Source: Neckera pumila
Taxonomy: Eukaryota; Streptophyta; Bryopsida; Hypnales; Neckeraceae
Length of the DNA: 64,000 nucleotides
Direction of reading: 5' to 3'
Assembly (NCBI GenBank): GCA_963969595.1
Contig: OZ018409.1
Span: 42,731,282 to 42,795,281 of the forward strand
Position numbers and translations under genes: made by a program. The notes below the pieces were generated by a model that made no database searches, had not been told where the DNA came from, and saw only the letters and a program-made list of their open reading frames with translations. Shown piece by piece: positions 33,537 through 46,317 of the stretch. Within the stretch, counting starts at the first letter, position 1, and each line of letters begins with the position of its first letter.

Positions 33537-34400
33537 CTATTTAAAACACAAATTCTCAAGAAGTACATTACTTGCTAACACATAATCACATGAATTACCT
33601 GGAAGCAAATAATCACACTCTGCACCTTCTCGAGCTTTGTCCAAGTTTGTAGCAAATCTTTGCCTACCCAAATCAACAAGGCGAGATCTTGGATTTGTGT
33701 GCTCAAAAAATATTTGAGTCACATCATCCATGTTTATAGCTTCCGGATACATCATACATTTTTAGAATTCTAAAGCCCTAGTCTATTCTATGCCTCCTTG
33801 GCAAAGTGGCAAAATTCAAGAAGCTGAGGGAATATATTGTCCAGACGTTAGCATGGGTAAGATGGTGATGAAAAGAGTACTTCCTAGTTGTTTCTTCAAC
33901 TTGTAACCATAAAATGTAGCAGCCTTCTTAATGAGGTTTTTGTGAGTCAAGATGATTATGTTTTTTTGTAAATGGAGTACCGTGCTTCATATACTCCTCA
34001 ACCACTTTTGCAATCTGCTCTAGAGTCACATTTTGGTGCACACATTCAAAGTGGTCTTCACCTTTGTCTTTGATACAATATCCCAACATTCTAATGAATG
34101 TATGCAAACTTGTATTGCGGAGCATTTTGGTGAGAACAAGGTGCTCCATTGGAGCATTTTCAAAATTATTCCATCCAAAATAAGTTTTGATACATTTACT
34201 CATCATGCCAAGGGAGGATGCCAAAATGTAGCACACAATTTGGAAGTGGAGCCTTGAAAGAGCTTCACTTCTTACAATGGAATAAAGTCTAGATTTGATT
34301 ATTTTTTCAAGGAATTCTTCAATTTTTTTTAATAGCTCAATGGGAATGTCAGAGCTCCCTACATAAATAATTACACTGAGATCCAAATCTTTGGGCTGTG
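33537..34400 (-). pseudogene. Decayed replitron-like HUH-type Rep/transposase
   Basis: Minus strand, three fragments in order. The upstream fragment (34386 to 33928, with a frame extending slightly further upstream) includes SRLHFQIVCYILASS, NAPMEHLVLTKMLRN, SLHTFIRMLGYCIKDKGEDHF and VTLEQIAKVVEEYMKHGT. A frameshift then leads to THKNLIKKAATFYGYKLKK (about 33930-33870). The last fragment lies at 33755-33537 (MYPEAINMDDVTQIFFEHTN). From memory, the H-F-Q plus G-Y-C-x-K-D arrangement followed by 'LTHKNLI' matches the Rep of replitrons, HUH-endonuclease transposons of algae and non-seed plants. I cannot confirm this by search. The N-terminus is missing and stops or frameshifts interrupt the rest, so it is a relic. 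Confidence 0.5.
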
Positions 34401-34740
34401 AAAGGGCTTTTTCCTTGGAGTTTTTTTATAGCCAATGTTGAACTGCTTGCTTGTGCGCAGTCTTTTTCACGATGTTATCAGCAGAGGAAGTATAGCGTAA
34501 GATCTCTCAGGAAACAAAACTCAAGGAATCCCCTATTGGTGGTTCTTTGTATGAGAAATTGTCAAATAGTCTATTGTTTTGTATCTAAGGTCACTTTTAC
34601 GTAGAATATTCATTCAATTTCTATAACTAAATAACAAAATTCCATTTAAATAATTGTTTATAGGATATAGGTATATTTTCCATCTTAGCCTATACTAGTA
34701 TCCGTCCATTACCCATGGCTACAGACTCACAACATGCTGT
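34401..34740. other. Spacer, nothing seen
   Basis: Short AT-rich stretch between the Rep relic and the degenerate repeat cluster. No supportable feature. Confidence 0.4.
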
Positions 34741-34749
34741 TTCAGTCCT

Positions 34750-35560
34750 GTACTAGAGTTCTAATGTCAAATAATTTGGATATGTCAGATAGTCATGGCT
34801 CAGGACTGTTCTATATATCAAGCTTACAATATATATTTATAATTGCATACATACATCAATTGGTCGTCTCGTTGATTACCATAATGATTTTAATTCATGT
34901 CAATTGGTCCAATCACTAGCTATTAAGCCTAATTGCTACTTATGCAAGGATGCAAATATCACAACCGGTAATGTCAATTTGTCTTTGTATGCAAAGTATG
35001 CAAAAGTTTGATTAATCCTTCCTTTTAATTACATTCCAATCAAATAGTCACATTAGCTTTCTTTCTCCATGCTCTACAACAAGCAGCATGTCAATTTGAC
35101 TAAGTCCTATAGTTCACATTTACAATATAAACAAGCTTATTGCTTAATCAATTGGTCTCCTCTGCTGAACTCATGTTGAGCTACCTAACTTTGTCAAATG
35201 GTCAATTGGTCTTGCTAATTTAAACAGTAACTAAGCTAAACAACCTTTATTAATAGTCAATTTGTCTCATAACACAACATTGATCACATTTACAACTACC
35301 ACAAAGATCTCATTCATAATATAAGATTTTATATATTATCTTTACAGGCTGATTGTCTCCACCATTAGCTTCCAACCAAAGTTGATCAATCTCATACAAC
35401 CACAACAAAGGTTAACATCAATCACAAACATTTCATATCTAGTGTATTTGACTCCAAGAAATTATGCAAGTATAAAAATTAATCACATAAACATGTATAG
35501 CCAATCACCAATTGATTTGATGACTATAATTATTATCACAGACAATTGGACTACAACAAC
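34750..35560. repeat. Cluster of degenerate GTCAATTGGTC motifs
   Basis: The motif TCAATTGGTC or near variants (TCAATTTGTC, TCAATTTGAC, CAATTGATTT) occurs about ten times in 800 bp, for example near 34857, 34900, 34975, 35090, 35150, 35201, 35264, 35507 and 35543. Intervals are irregular, mostly 45-110 bp. It resembles the subterminal motif arrays of large DNA transposons, but no element boundary was identified. Confidence 0.5.
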
Positions 35561-37693
35561 TACACATATAGGCAAGTAGACAATTAAACTTCTTAATAGT
35601 CGGCTGAATGCATAGAATCATAATTCATAACATCAACCTAATACAACTTACAATAAGACAAAATTTTACTTGACTAATAGACCAAAAACACAAAGAAACA
35701 CATGCACAACAGTTTGACAACATGTCTTGAACATATAATGCTACTTATCCATAGTTTCCATTTTTTCATTTTTTTTAATTGATTGAAAAGTACACCTTAG
35801 TTCTATACATAAAAATACATGCTTAAAATGAAAAGCACTCAATATGGGTGTATACAAAATCTTCTCAAAATTGACACAAGTTTTATGATGCATAGCTAAG
35901 CAACTAAAATACATTTTTTAGAAAAAAAATCTCATTAAAAATAAAGATTTAATAACTATTCTATAGGTACATAATAGTTCTTAGTATTATCCTTTATATA
36001 ATTATATCATTAGGAGTTAAGAACAAAGAGAATTCATTTGAATGGAGACATATGATATCAAAAGGCATCTTAAGATTCAATTAGTCATTTCTTATTATTA
36101 ATTAAGCAATTTTTAAATTCTAAAAAACATTCTATATTCATTTATTATAATGTACCCAAAAGATGATTTTTGAGCCCTTGAAATTAATTAAAATATGTGA
36201 GAAAAAACTTAATGAATATACTTTTACTTTGATTAGAAAATAGAAATCAAAATATACTCTTGTTCATCTTTTATTGTAAAAATTTGTCAAATTGTCATAT
36301 TTGAAATCTATAAATTAAATAATAGTGACATCAGATTTTGGTTTGGGTTTAGGGTAAAAATTCAAGATATTTAAATATTTTAGAAATCCTAAATAGCCTT
36401 GAATGTTCTAATCAATTTCAAAAAAATCAAAAAATCAATATAAAAGATGTTATATAACAAATATTCATTTGAATTACAAATTTTTATTTTATGAACTTTA
36501 TTTATTTGCAAAATATTGATGATTTAAGTTATGCATTTAGTTAGTTTGGAATGATATTATAAATATTATTATAAACTTAATTCTTTTATATTAGGCTAAT
36601 TAACAATTCTAGAAATTATATTGTTTAAGTATATGTAAGTCACATAGTTAAAAAAACTAGAACTATTACAAATTCATATTTCAATGCATTTGCCTTGAAC
36701 CTTTAGTTGATTAATTTTGAATTTCCACCAATACAATCATAGTAAAGACATTTGTATAAAACTAGAATTAGTAATTTCAAAGACAACATAATTTGATTTA
36801 AAAGCTACTAAAATATTATTTTAACTAATTACATCATACTTTAATAACTAATCAACAATGCATTATCATTTCAATGCATTACAACAACGTTCAAAATAAT
36901 TTTTGGAGTTTTTTATGTGATTACTTAGAATATAACTAAAGAAATATTTCTATTACTAAAAGGATATTTATATTGGCGTTGCTTCTTTAAAAATAAACTT
37001 TAGATTTGTTTGATCAAAAGGGAGATACCAAAAACATTCTCTATATCATTGGCCAAATGTTGAGAATGACATTCATCCCTAAGATTTCCAAATTTCATAT
37101 TTTGGATAATAAACAAAGTGTTTTAGAGTGATGTTTTGTCCCAATAACTTCACAAATAATTAGGCATTTGAAAATATTTTTCCATCATATATAAGGTATA
37201 ATCTTTATATTTTTTAAATATGACCAATTAAATTTTTTTTTTTTAAATTTTACTATTTTATAATACTTTATAACCAAAAAGTCTATTCTTTTGATGATTT
37301 TTATTAATTTGTTTTGTAAATAATTGATAAGCTAAATATTTTTAAGGCTCAAATTTGGTAATATATTTAATGCTCTTTTAATTATCTATATTCTAAATAT
37401 TTAATGCTCACATGTTCAGACATTAGTCAAGGAATCAATAAAAGTCCCAAATTCTAGATCATAGGATGGTAATAAAAAAAGTGAAGAAAGAAGAGACAAA
37501 AAAATCTTTCATTTTACACAATCAAGCTAATTTCACAAAAAACTTATGTTGTTTAAGAGCTTATTTTGGATAGAAAAGATTTCAAAAACTTCACTACTTT
37601 CTTGGATCATTATGTACATGAGTTAATCTCCTAATGTATTCCTAGCAAATATTCAAACTTCCATTGTACAATGAAAGGCATAAATATTGTTGT
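35561..37693. repeat. AT-rich tract, later part of unit 1, paralogous to 51.2-51.9 kb
   Basis: From about 36040 the sequence again follows unit 2 (CAAAAGGCATCTTAAGATT, 36060; compare 51301). At 37420-37670 it matches 51645-51900, including TTCTTGGATCATTA and 'aaacttc.attgtaca'. Unit 1 thus resumes after an extra segment of about 7 kb. No gene is seen. Confidence 0.65.
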
Positions 37694-38510
37694 CCCCTTT
37701 TGATCCCACACAAACACCCCCATTTTCAAATAGTATTTTTGAAATTTTTTATGCAATTCTTGGATCATTGCATTCCTACTTAGTCCCAATTATGCATACC
37801 AAATTTCAACTTCAAAAAAGCAAAACTCCATTTTTGGTGGATTTTTAAAGTCAATTTTTATGATCTTTTATAATATTTCATTGAAAACAACTAATGATGC
37901 TTTTTGAATTCAGTTGTAGAGATGTATAGGGAATATCTATATGCACATCTCATCTTAAACAAGCATCTCCAAAAAAAAATTTGCATCATCTCCCTCTATA
38001 AAAAATTAAAGTTGGGGTGACAATGTTCTAATTTTGGAAAATAGATATCTTTTTATTGTAATTAGATTTTGCTATTTAACCATCACACTATAACTAATTT
38101 TGTATACTTGAGCATGATGGTACAATTGCCTTACCAAAATCTAACTACAAATAAAAAGATATCTATTTTCCAAAATTAGGACATTGTCCCTTCAACATTG
38201 AATTTTTATAGAGAGAGTTGTGAATTTTTTTTAAAGATGCTTCTTTAAGATGAAATGTGTGTATAGATTTTCCTTTCATATCTCCGCAATTGAATTAAAA
38301 AGTTCATCATTAATCGTTTTCAATAAAATATTATGTAAAACCATAAAAATTGACTTTAAAAATTCACCAAAAATGGAGTTTTGCTTTTTTGAAATTGAAA
38401 TTTGGTACGCATGATTGAGATTGAGTAGGAATGCAATGAACCAAGAATTACATAAAAATTGTCAAAAAAAATGTTTGAAAATGGGGGCATTTGTATGGGA
38501 ACAAAAGGAG
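37694..38510. mobile_element. ~0.8-kb foldback element
   Basis: Left arm from CCCCTTTTGATCCCACACAA and right arm read inward CTCCTTTTGTTCCCATACAA stay complementary through CCCCCATTTTCAAA, TACCAAATTTCAA.TTCAAA and AAAAAGATATCTATTTTCCA to a loop near 38080-38130. Arm identity is roughly 80-85% by eye. No coding capacity. Its right tip abuts the M3 element, so the true right boundary and TSD are obscured. Confidence 0.65.
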
Positions 38511-38788
38511 GCATTAGATGATATTTGGGGGTCTTGGAGGGCCATTTCAAGCCTGTTCCCTGATTTGCCCAGATTCAGTGAACGTTGGTACAGGTGTGTC
38601 AAAAAAATTTTCTTTCAAAAAAAAAAAAAAAAAAATTTTTTTACCAGAATATCATTTTAAGCAGTTTTTTTATTATTTATTTTTATTTTTTCAAAAAATG
38701 ACGTGGTAGTCGCTTGACCACATATGGGAATGCAGTAGACAGCAAGGGAACTCGGAGCCCTCCAAGACCTTCAAATCTCATCTAATGC
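38511..38788. mobile_element. TIR element 'M' family, copy M3
   Basis: GCATTAGATGATATTTGGGG and the inverted GCATTAGATGAGATTTGAAG, both continuing to GTCTTGGAGGGC, bound 278 bp. The interior matches M1 and M2 (for example CCTGTTCCCTGATTTGCCCA, compare the inverted sequence at 6262-6285) and holds an A18 run. The flanks GGAG and GATA do not match. Confidence 0.75.
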
Positions 38789-39654
38789 GATAATACTTTT
38801 GTCTTCCATTACATAGTCATTTGTACTTGAAATTTTTTAATGAAATTTTTATTGCAGACCATTTTGCACTAAAACTTAAAAGGAGTGCTACCATATGAGT
38901 ATAGAATCTATGAGCCCAAGAACCTAGTACACTATATTATAGGTACCTTCAGTATGATTTGATAGGTGTTTATGTTTTAACCTTTTAGGTACCTATATTA
39001 TAGACTCTTTTTATATTTTATTACACCTCTATCAATCTATCATAGACACATAATTATATTATAAACACCTTTAAATGGTTAATATAAATCCTAAATCCAA
39101 CCTAGCTATATTCACACGCCAGCAATCCAACATTATTGTAAAATTGAAGAGATAATCGACATTCTTGAGAGTCACAAGCAAGCCAATCTCCAAAAGATGA
39201 TTGAAAGATCCCAAAAGAGATCTTGATTTGACCAAGGCGTTAATAGAGACTAGAGTGATAACTTATCTAACGACTCATTCTAAATGCTGACTATATGTCT
39301 ATATCCAATACACAACTTCATGAACGGCATGTGAAGTCCATCATTTTTCTATTCAATTTCTTCTTTAGCCCAAAATCTAGGAACAATATAGATTTCAGAG
39401 TGCACAGTCTGAATTAAAAAGTGCCAAATTTGTGAAGTACCACCATTTTAACAACATATTGATTATCTCTACAACTTTTCACTTATTTGTTCTTACTAAA
39501 CCCTAATGACATCCAAACATGTAACTTCTCAAAGAAGCCTTGAAGCTTGATGAAAAATCTTGGATGAATGTTGTAAAACTGGGCTCTGCTCTAGTAAACT
39601 TAAATATTCCCCAAATCAAAAGGCTCTATAGCCGTGGAGAGGGCTATAAAAGTC
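38789..39654. other. Spacer upstream of the plus-strand gene of unit 2
   Basis: AT-rich up to about 39.5 kb. It then rises in GC toward the promoter. A piece at about 39363-39460 (AGATTTCAGAGTGCACAGTC) resembles the interior of the R-type repeat at 22.3 kb. No gene is seen before the TATA box. Confidence 0.45.
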
Positions 39655-39662
39655 GGCTACGT
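39655..39662 (+). promoter_or_regulatory. TATA box of plus-strand family member A
   Basis: TATAAAAG in the context GGGCTATAAAAGTCGG, about 117 bp upstream of ATG 39779. It lies at the position homologous to the TATA-like boxes of the minus-strand copies, and is the best consensus TATA in the window. Confidence 0.6.
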
Positions 39663-39778
39663 TGTCTTCTTGTCACCATTTTTAGTGCTTCATCGCTTGC
39701 TGCGTTGCAGTTTGGTACATCTGCCTAGCAAGGTTAGCAGCTCATTGCTGGTGCTGTTCAAGCGCAGATCGAAGGAGA

Positions 39779-41678
39779 TGGATTCCATAGTGACAATTCT
39801 AGCGGCCACCGCTGATGTTGCTGGTTGTTCTCGAATCCTCCCCATCCCTAGTTCTCTAGCTCACGACAGTTGTAATGTTGGATGTTTTAGACTGCTTACA
39901 TATGTAGTCTTTCTCCATTTCTTTCGGATTAATTGTATGGAATGAGATCTTGCATGCTTGTATTTCCTGCCATTGCAAGTATATGTGAACCCTTTCTTTG
40001 TTTTGCAAGTTTCCCGCTAGCCCTGCTTTTCTCGCTAATCACTACTTGATGCGAAGGCAAAGACAAGATCGAGTCGCTAGCTGCTGGTGCACCTAGCACC
40101 CAATGATTGTGCAGCCTGCTATGCATGGATGTATTGAAAACGCTTGCATCTAATTAATATTTTCTCAACTGCATGATGTTTGATAGAAGTTCATGTTATT
40201 ACGATCTCTGCCAACCATGACAACCGTGTCTAGTAAGTTTTGGTTGATAATTACTTCCTAGGTACGTAGCAAGGAGCTGAAGATGTACAATTGAGTTTGA
40301 AACTTGGGGACTTGATGGGCGGACTTGGGATTTGTTCGTTCGAGTTATCTGTCTGCGTGCTTTTGGACTTGCCGCTTGCAATTGAAATCAGTAGAAGATA
40401 AGATGTTGGTTGTGATGCACGTGCGCACTTTCAATGAGCACTATTATTTCGATCTCTTTTTCCTGTGCAAGTGTGTTTTTCGCTGCTTTTTAGGAAGGGA
40501 CTGTCGCTTCACCTTTGCTGTTAATTAAGCTTAAGATTATTTCGTTGAGAGACTCTGAACGCACGTGCGTGTCTCGATGGCCTAGCTGTGTTGAGCGAGA
40601 ATGATCGGGACTTAGCAATCACCGATAGAAGATTTAATTGCACCCCGCAAGCTAAGGCCTCTATACATATATCCGTACCCTAGATAATTAACTGAGCTGC
40701 TGAAAAAGCATGATTAGGGTACATAGATCAAAAGAAGGCTTGCTATATCTTGTCTGATTGCACTACTCAATTGATCGACTTGCAGACGAATTGCGCCTGC
40801 AGGCAAATCGTGGTCGACCCCGAGAGGATTATTGCCTTGAAGCAATTGTAGTGCATCGAAGGAGAGTCTTCCGTATGCGGCACCTGGGCCTTACCCTACT
40901 CGATCGTGTCCCGGGCGTGCAGAGGATCCTGCACACATGGGACAAGCTGAAGACACAAGTGAAGTGCGGATTTTCTTGGCTGAAGAGGAAGCACGCACAC
41001 TCTATCAGCTTAGGGTGCGAGCCTTCAGTTATGTCGCGGGAGACTCCAGCACTACTGTTGCTGACGTGGTGATGGTATTGTCAAACCTGCGTCACAACAA
41101 CATGGTTTCGTACGAAGCCCGCTATCCTGCAGCTGTGGAAGTCCGCAATAATCTCGGTGATGAGATCTGGGATGGGCTCGAAGATTACCGCTGCGGAGTC
41201 GCCTATTTGGCCTTCTCAACTCTCCGACAGCAAAGAAAGGCTTCGATCGATTTCCCGGTGGGGCTCAGGGCTTTCCTCAATCAGAACATACCGCACATGA
41301 AAACTTACATCAAAGCCAGATTTGGAAAGCATGACATGCATCGTTTCCAGTGGTGTCACGAGGACCTGGAGGACTCAATTGAAGAGGAAAGAGAAGAGGG
41401 CATCGAAGCCCAGGAGGCATGGCCAATGCATTTCATCGTTTCGTCGCCAGCCTGTTTTTTGGCTTGCTTACAACCTCTACTTTCCCGTGGAGGGAAGGAT
41501 GAGTTGGGAGCAAGTGTCGATGTGGGCCATCCAATGTTTGAGGAGGACAAACATGGAGCCCTGCGTGGCCAATCGAGCTTCGAGTTTTGTATGTCTGGAA
41601 CCGATTTGGAACGGGGCTGTACTCGAATTGTTTGCAGACATGAGACGGCGATTCAGATCGACTCCTTCCTTTCATTAG
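39779..41678 (+). pseudogene. Unknown protein family, plus-strand member A (frameshifted)
   Basis: The first exon candidate begins at ATG 39779 in the context GAAGGAGATGGATT shared with copy 1 and reads MDSIVTILAATADVAGCS. The long exon begins after CGACTTGCAG at 40786 and ends at TAG 41676-41678. Family blocks are present (EARYPAAVEVRNNLGDEIW, DYRCGVAYLAFSTLRQQ, NIPHMKTYIKA, QPVFWLAYNLYFPVEGRM, WEQVSMWAIQ, ADMRRRFRST), but in different frames. Frame changes fall near 40.95 kb, at about 41437 (eight bases, AAGAAGCT, missing relative to member B) and near 41555-41600. The segment 40786-40990 is longer than in minus-strand copies and alignable only loosely. I read it as a pseudogene. An unannotated intron could hide one shift, but not the 8-bp loss. 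Confidence 0.65.
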
Positions 41679-43620
41679 GTTGTCTGAAATATATTGTCGA
41701 CCTCCGTCGCTGCAGTGTTGAGGTATTTAGTTTCCAGCAGTGCAGTGACAGCGGGATTGATAGGCCTTAAGCAACAAGAGATCGATCTAGTCTTGTTAGA
41801 ATTGGGATTCTCTTGCTGCCATACGGATATATGTGTTGTATGAAGCAAGGCGCTTTTTAGATTCTCTGCCAAGTCGTTCGTTGATTCAGGCATACAGCAG
41901 TACATTTCTGATTGTTAGGCGATTGTAGCGCGCGCTGATCACAAATGTATTTGTGGAAACATGGTGATGCATGGTGATGTCATGGATGCTTCCCATTCAA
42001 GAGGACCATCTGAATAAGGGGAATATTTGTTTGAAACGGACGATAACAACGACAGAGAGTCCTTGTGGCAGCTGATATCTGCCTTGTAATAAGTATGACT
42101 GTGAAGCTCACCAGAGCTTATGAATTGCTGAATTGTGCTTGACTGCAGCAGTACTGCCGGAGTGCCGGAGTGTTGCTGCCTGACTTATGATAGGATAGAG
42201 ATGAGGGCTCTGGGTCGATAAGCTTGCTCTGAATATAAGATCTCTCCATGAATAGTTTCACGAGCTTTAGGCTTTAGAGCTTCTGGAGATCCGAGGATTA
42301 GCAATGTCAGTGCGGCAGAGAGTTCTTGAATGTAATGGCAGAAGGAGCTCCTGGTGCATGAAGGCAGGGCAGATGATGGGGAGGTGAACTATTATTTATG
42401 TGATAGTTACTGGGTGCTAACATAACCTTCTGGAGCTTAAGGCAGGGGACCCTTACTTTCCATGAATCAAGGCTCCTTTTACTGTATTGAACATATTGAA
42501 TGCAAGGCCCATGCATTGTGGGCCACTATAATATTAAGAATATTCTGGTGAAAGTGATACTGCTTCCCATTCAAGAATGTTAATCCCGCCAGAATTATGC
42601 ATGAAATTGTAGAGTAGGTCCCTCATTATCACGACACCAGTAATTGCTCTGTTTTTGATATGTGACAGTTAATCTCAAAGACATCGAGTTAACTTAATCT
42701 TTGGTGATTTTAATCCGCATGGATAATTACATGATGCAGAAAGAGTAAATGAGATTTGTTTGGAACGACTTCATGGCTTTTGAGGTCTGGTATAGATCTG
42801 GATGTTGTGATTAATGTGAGTTGTTTGAAGGCATCCCAACGAGCGTGGAAACAAGAGTGCAGAACGCCATCAGTTGTGGTGTACGTCCCAGCATAAGGGA
42901 AGTTCTCTTTACGTCGGACCGAATTTTACAGGCCCTTGCGCACATCTAACCTTATACTTCATATTGCCCGGGGAACTCGATAATGCCCCTTCCTGCTTCG
43001 CTAAATTTTGGACGTAATTACCAAATGTGCAATGACCTAAAACTAAAGTGAACAATGCATAGAGTAAATTCGTGCTTCACAGTCTTTGCAACTTGTGATT
43101 GATGTCTTCGGTTTGTGATTATTTGTTAGAATGTTCGTCGTTGGCTCGTTGCATTCACAACTGCTGGTATTTGTCAACGCAGCCCAGCAGTGTTCCAAAT
43201 CTTCATAAATGCCGAAGGGGATCCTTCACGGCCAATGAACTTCTGGTTTGCAATCGACATTGTTGCATAAGATCTACCGACTTTGTTACAATTAAGAAAT
43301 GCTCAATTGCCACATTCAATGATCATAATTGGCATTAACTGGATTGAGTTGGGTGGAGGGGAAGGTCGTGGCATGCAATGGACGGACCGGGATCGGGGAC
43401 TGGGAAACGTACGGCATGGTTACATTTCAAGAACCTGATAGACTTCTCTTTTAGAAGGTACTGTAAGAATCAACGGAAGGGCAATCGGTGGTGGAACCAA
43501 CTTTGCACACCGACCATGAAGGTGCGTCACTTAAGCCACATTGACCAGGACACACTCACTCCACAAACTATCATCAAGATCAATGATCAGAAAGAGTTAA
43601 TTTTAACAACCGATGTCATC
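41679..43620. other. Intergenic region between convergent genes of unit 2
   Basis: This region is homologous to 52.6-53.1 plus 60.08-62.4 kb in unit 3. Shared landmarks are GGAAACAAG(A/C), CCATCAGTTGTGGTGTACGT and TTACGTCGGACCGAATTTTA. At 43076-43079 the sequence GTGCTTCACAGTC is the empty counterpart of the foldback element at 61.0 kb. No gene of its own is called. Frames at 42307-42516 and 43099-43338 are unrecognised. Confidence 0.6.
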
Positions 43621-43900
43621 AGTTTATTGCAAATCTTGTGCATTGTGGTACCCACATCCACACGTACATTGGTGATCAGCAGACGCTACATTGGCCGAAC
43701 AAGCATTCAAGTGCCGTCACGAACTATTTGGAAGATCGAGAGAATGTGAAGCGCCTTGACTAGATTAAATACAAAACACTTGCGATAGTGCAATACCTCA
43801 ATTCCTTCAAGGCTACATCGATCTCTTACTGCTTGAGTTCCCGTATAAATGTCCTGTCATTGTATTGCTTGAAATACTCAGGCGAAGGAAACTAAATTCT
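43520..43900 (-). promoter_or_regulatory. 3' UTR with AATAAA signal, minus-strand gene copy 2
   Basis: Minus-strand AATAAA at 43623-43628, about 275 nt past the stop codon, in the block conserved with 20825-21050 and 62365-62580. Confidence 0.6.
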
Positions 43901-46185
43901 TTAAACAGCCAAATGAAGCCTATTGATCGCGCAGAACCGACGTCTGATGTCTGTGTACACTTCGATCACAGCCTCATTCCACATCCTAGTTGCATCCCGG
44001 TTCCACTCATCCAAACCTCGAAGCTCGATTGGCCATGAAGGAGGCTCGATGTCGCCACTCTTCCTCACGCATTGGATAGCCCACATCGACACTTGATCCC
44101 AAGTCATTCTTCCCTCAACGGGGAAGTTGAGGTTATGCATAAGCCAAAAAATAGGTTGGCGACGAAACCTCCTCATGAGGAATTTCATCGGCCCCCCGTT
44201 TTGGACTTCGATTCCCTGGCGTCTCTCCCCTTCAATGACTTCTTCTAAGGAGTTTTGAAAGCGTTGAAAAGTATTGAAGGCACGCTCTCCGTATGTGGCC
44301 CTGATATAAGTTTCCATATGCGGTGTGTTCTCATTCAGGAAAGCCTTGAGCTCCGTTGGAAGATTGTTCCCAGCCGTTCCCATTTTCCTTAAGGTTGAGA
44401 AGGCCACATAGGTTACTGCCCCGCGGTAATGCTCAAGACGTGCCCAGATCCCACCGCCGAGCATGGTGCGCAGCTCCGTAGCTGCAGGATAGAGCTTCTC
44501 AAAGGAGTTCGTGTTGGCAAGGAGAGCTACTATTTGCCAGACATGGTGATCAACCTTGAGGGCTTCTAGTAAGATTTGCTGGTTTGCTAAGTCTGCTTCC
44601 AATTGTGCAAGCACAATGAGGGAAGTTTCCTCCTGAGGCTGCACGCGCTGATGCACCCGGCGATATTCCTCTGCAAGACAACCGATGTTCATCAATGCAA
44701 GTGAAAACTAGAGAGAAATCAATTCTAGCAAGCTTGCTTCAGATATCAGACTTACTCAAAGTATCTTTTTCTTGGGATCCAATTCTACTGTCTGATTGTC
44801 ACCGTTTTTTGTCAATAAGACATCCAATCGAGACACACAAGGACGTTCAGCTAGCGTCTCACACAGATCCTTAGCAGGCATTGAAAAGTGAAGCGACAGT
44901 CCCTTAGATTCTAAAGCAGTGAGAATCACACATGGTAATTGGTAAAAAGTAATCGAATTGTTAGCATTCAAAGTACCTGCATTAGATCGAAGCAAAAGAT
45001 CAATGTCCCACAGTATGCATGGTTTTCTAATCGTACAGTACCGAATCATGCAGACTTGCTGCAACCTAACGGTGGCATGTACGGTAGGGTCCTCGTCTTA
45101 CAAGTAAGTTGAGAACGTTTAGAGAATCGAACAGCCACGTACAGATAAATCTCACTCTCGTTTGATTCAGTGAAAAGTCAGTCGTCTCCTATTTTCGGTA
45201 GGACTTAACTAAAGACTGACTAGCATTAGAGAGCAAGACCCGCAAACTAGGAGACTTAAAAGATATGAACCCCGGGCACGTCCCGGTCCAGGCGAAGTAG
45301 TTCAAGGTTAGCTAGCTTTAATTTGTACCCACAGACCACAGCTGATTCTCCTTTGAGCAATTTGCAGTGAGATGTATAAAGTGCCGGAAAGAGCCAATTA
45401 CAAATCTCAGCTAAGATCGGCCGATAATTCCACTATATATCATGCATCGATCATGTTGTAAGTCCCTGAACATAACGTTCTAGCTTCTGGTAGGGAACTC
45501 ACTTCAGCGCCGACGTCGGCGCTGCTAGCTACAGATCGATACAAGCTTCAATTCACTAGCCCTGAAACGTTCATTATTACAGTCTGTGTTATTAGCTATA
45601 ATATAGCGTCTTCTACTGTTTTCAATTGAAAGGCAAGTCCAAATTTAAGCAGGTGGACCCACAAATTTCTGTCTAACGAACTCCAAGTCCCCAAGGACCA
45701 GATTTGTGCATCCTCAGCTACATGGTACTCATCGAAGTAACTCTCAACCGGAACCTACTTAACGCTAGAAAAGTAAGCCAGTCGTGATCGATTGGCTAGA
45801 ACTTATTTCTTTCACAGTAGAGAATGATCGCAAACTTTTGAAATCAGGTACGGTGAACAATGTAGCACACGCAAAACGACCATTCTAGGACCAAATCGAA
45901 CATGGAATACCACCCGTGCCAGGCTCGTTCTTGCCTTCAAGCAGTGATTATCAAGATAAGAGAGCTGAAATCGGAAAAGCAAAACCTGGAAGATTGACAA
46001 TTGCATTGGCTACATCGGAGGCGTCCGCAAGGTAACACTCTGATCGATCCAAGCATCCCGAAAGACAGGAAGACTGCATGTTATTGATCTTAGAAATCAC
46101 GAGTAAGAGAATTAGGGCTGGGGAGGAGAAGAGACCAACCAATAATTGGAGCAGTGGCATCGAAAATTGTTGCGAAAAAATTCAT
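43901..46185 (-). CDS. Unknown spliced protein family, copy 2 (intact terminal exon)
   Basis: Terminal exon 43901-44670 is 770 nt, entered through GTTGTCTTGCAG and open to TGA at 43901-43903, with about 255 residues. It matches copy 1 without indels. C-terminal blocks (GIWARLEHYRGAVTY, QPIFWLMHNLNFPVEG, WDQVSMWAIQ, EVYTDIRRRFCAI) are nearly unchanged, while the first 60 residues differ strongly. Introns: 44671-44755 (GTAAGT...TTGCAG, 85 nt) and 44911-44976 (CAG|GTACTT...CTTTAG, 66 nt). The first exon candidate starts at ATG 46185 (MNFFATIFDATAPIIGWS); its hydrophobic stretch is weaker than in copy 1 because of an Asp. An exonic frame at 44756-45064 is open up to a TGA at the donor, so exon joining remains unsolved. 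Convergent with pseudogene A. Confidence 0.6.
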
Positions 46186-46317
46186 CTCTTCGATGTATGC
46201 TTGGGCAGTACCAGCAAAGTGCTGCTCAGCGTGCTTGCGAGGTTTCCAAAAACTCCAACGCAAAAAGAGATCGACGGTGAAGAGTGAAAAGCAGCCGGCG
46301 TACGTTCGCAACAATGA

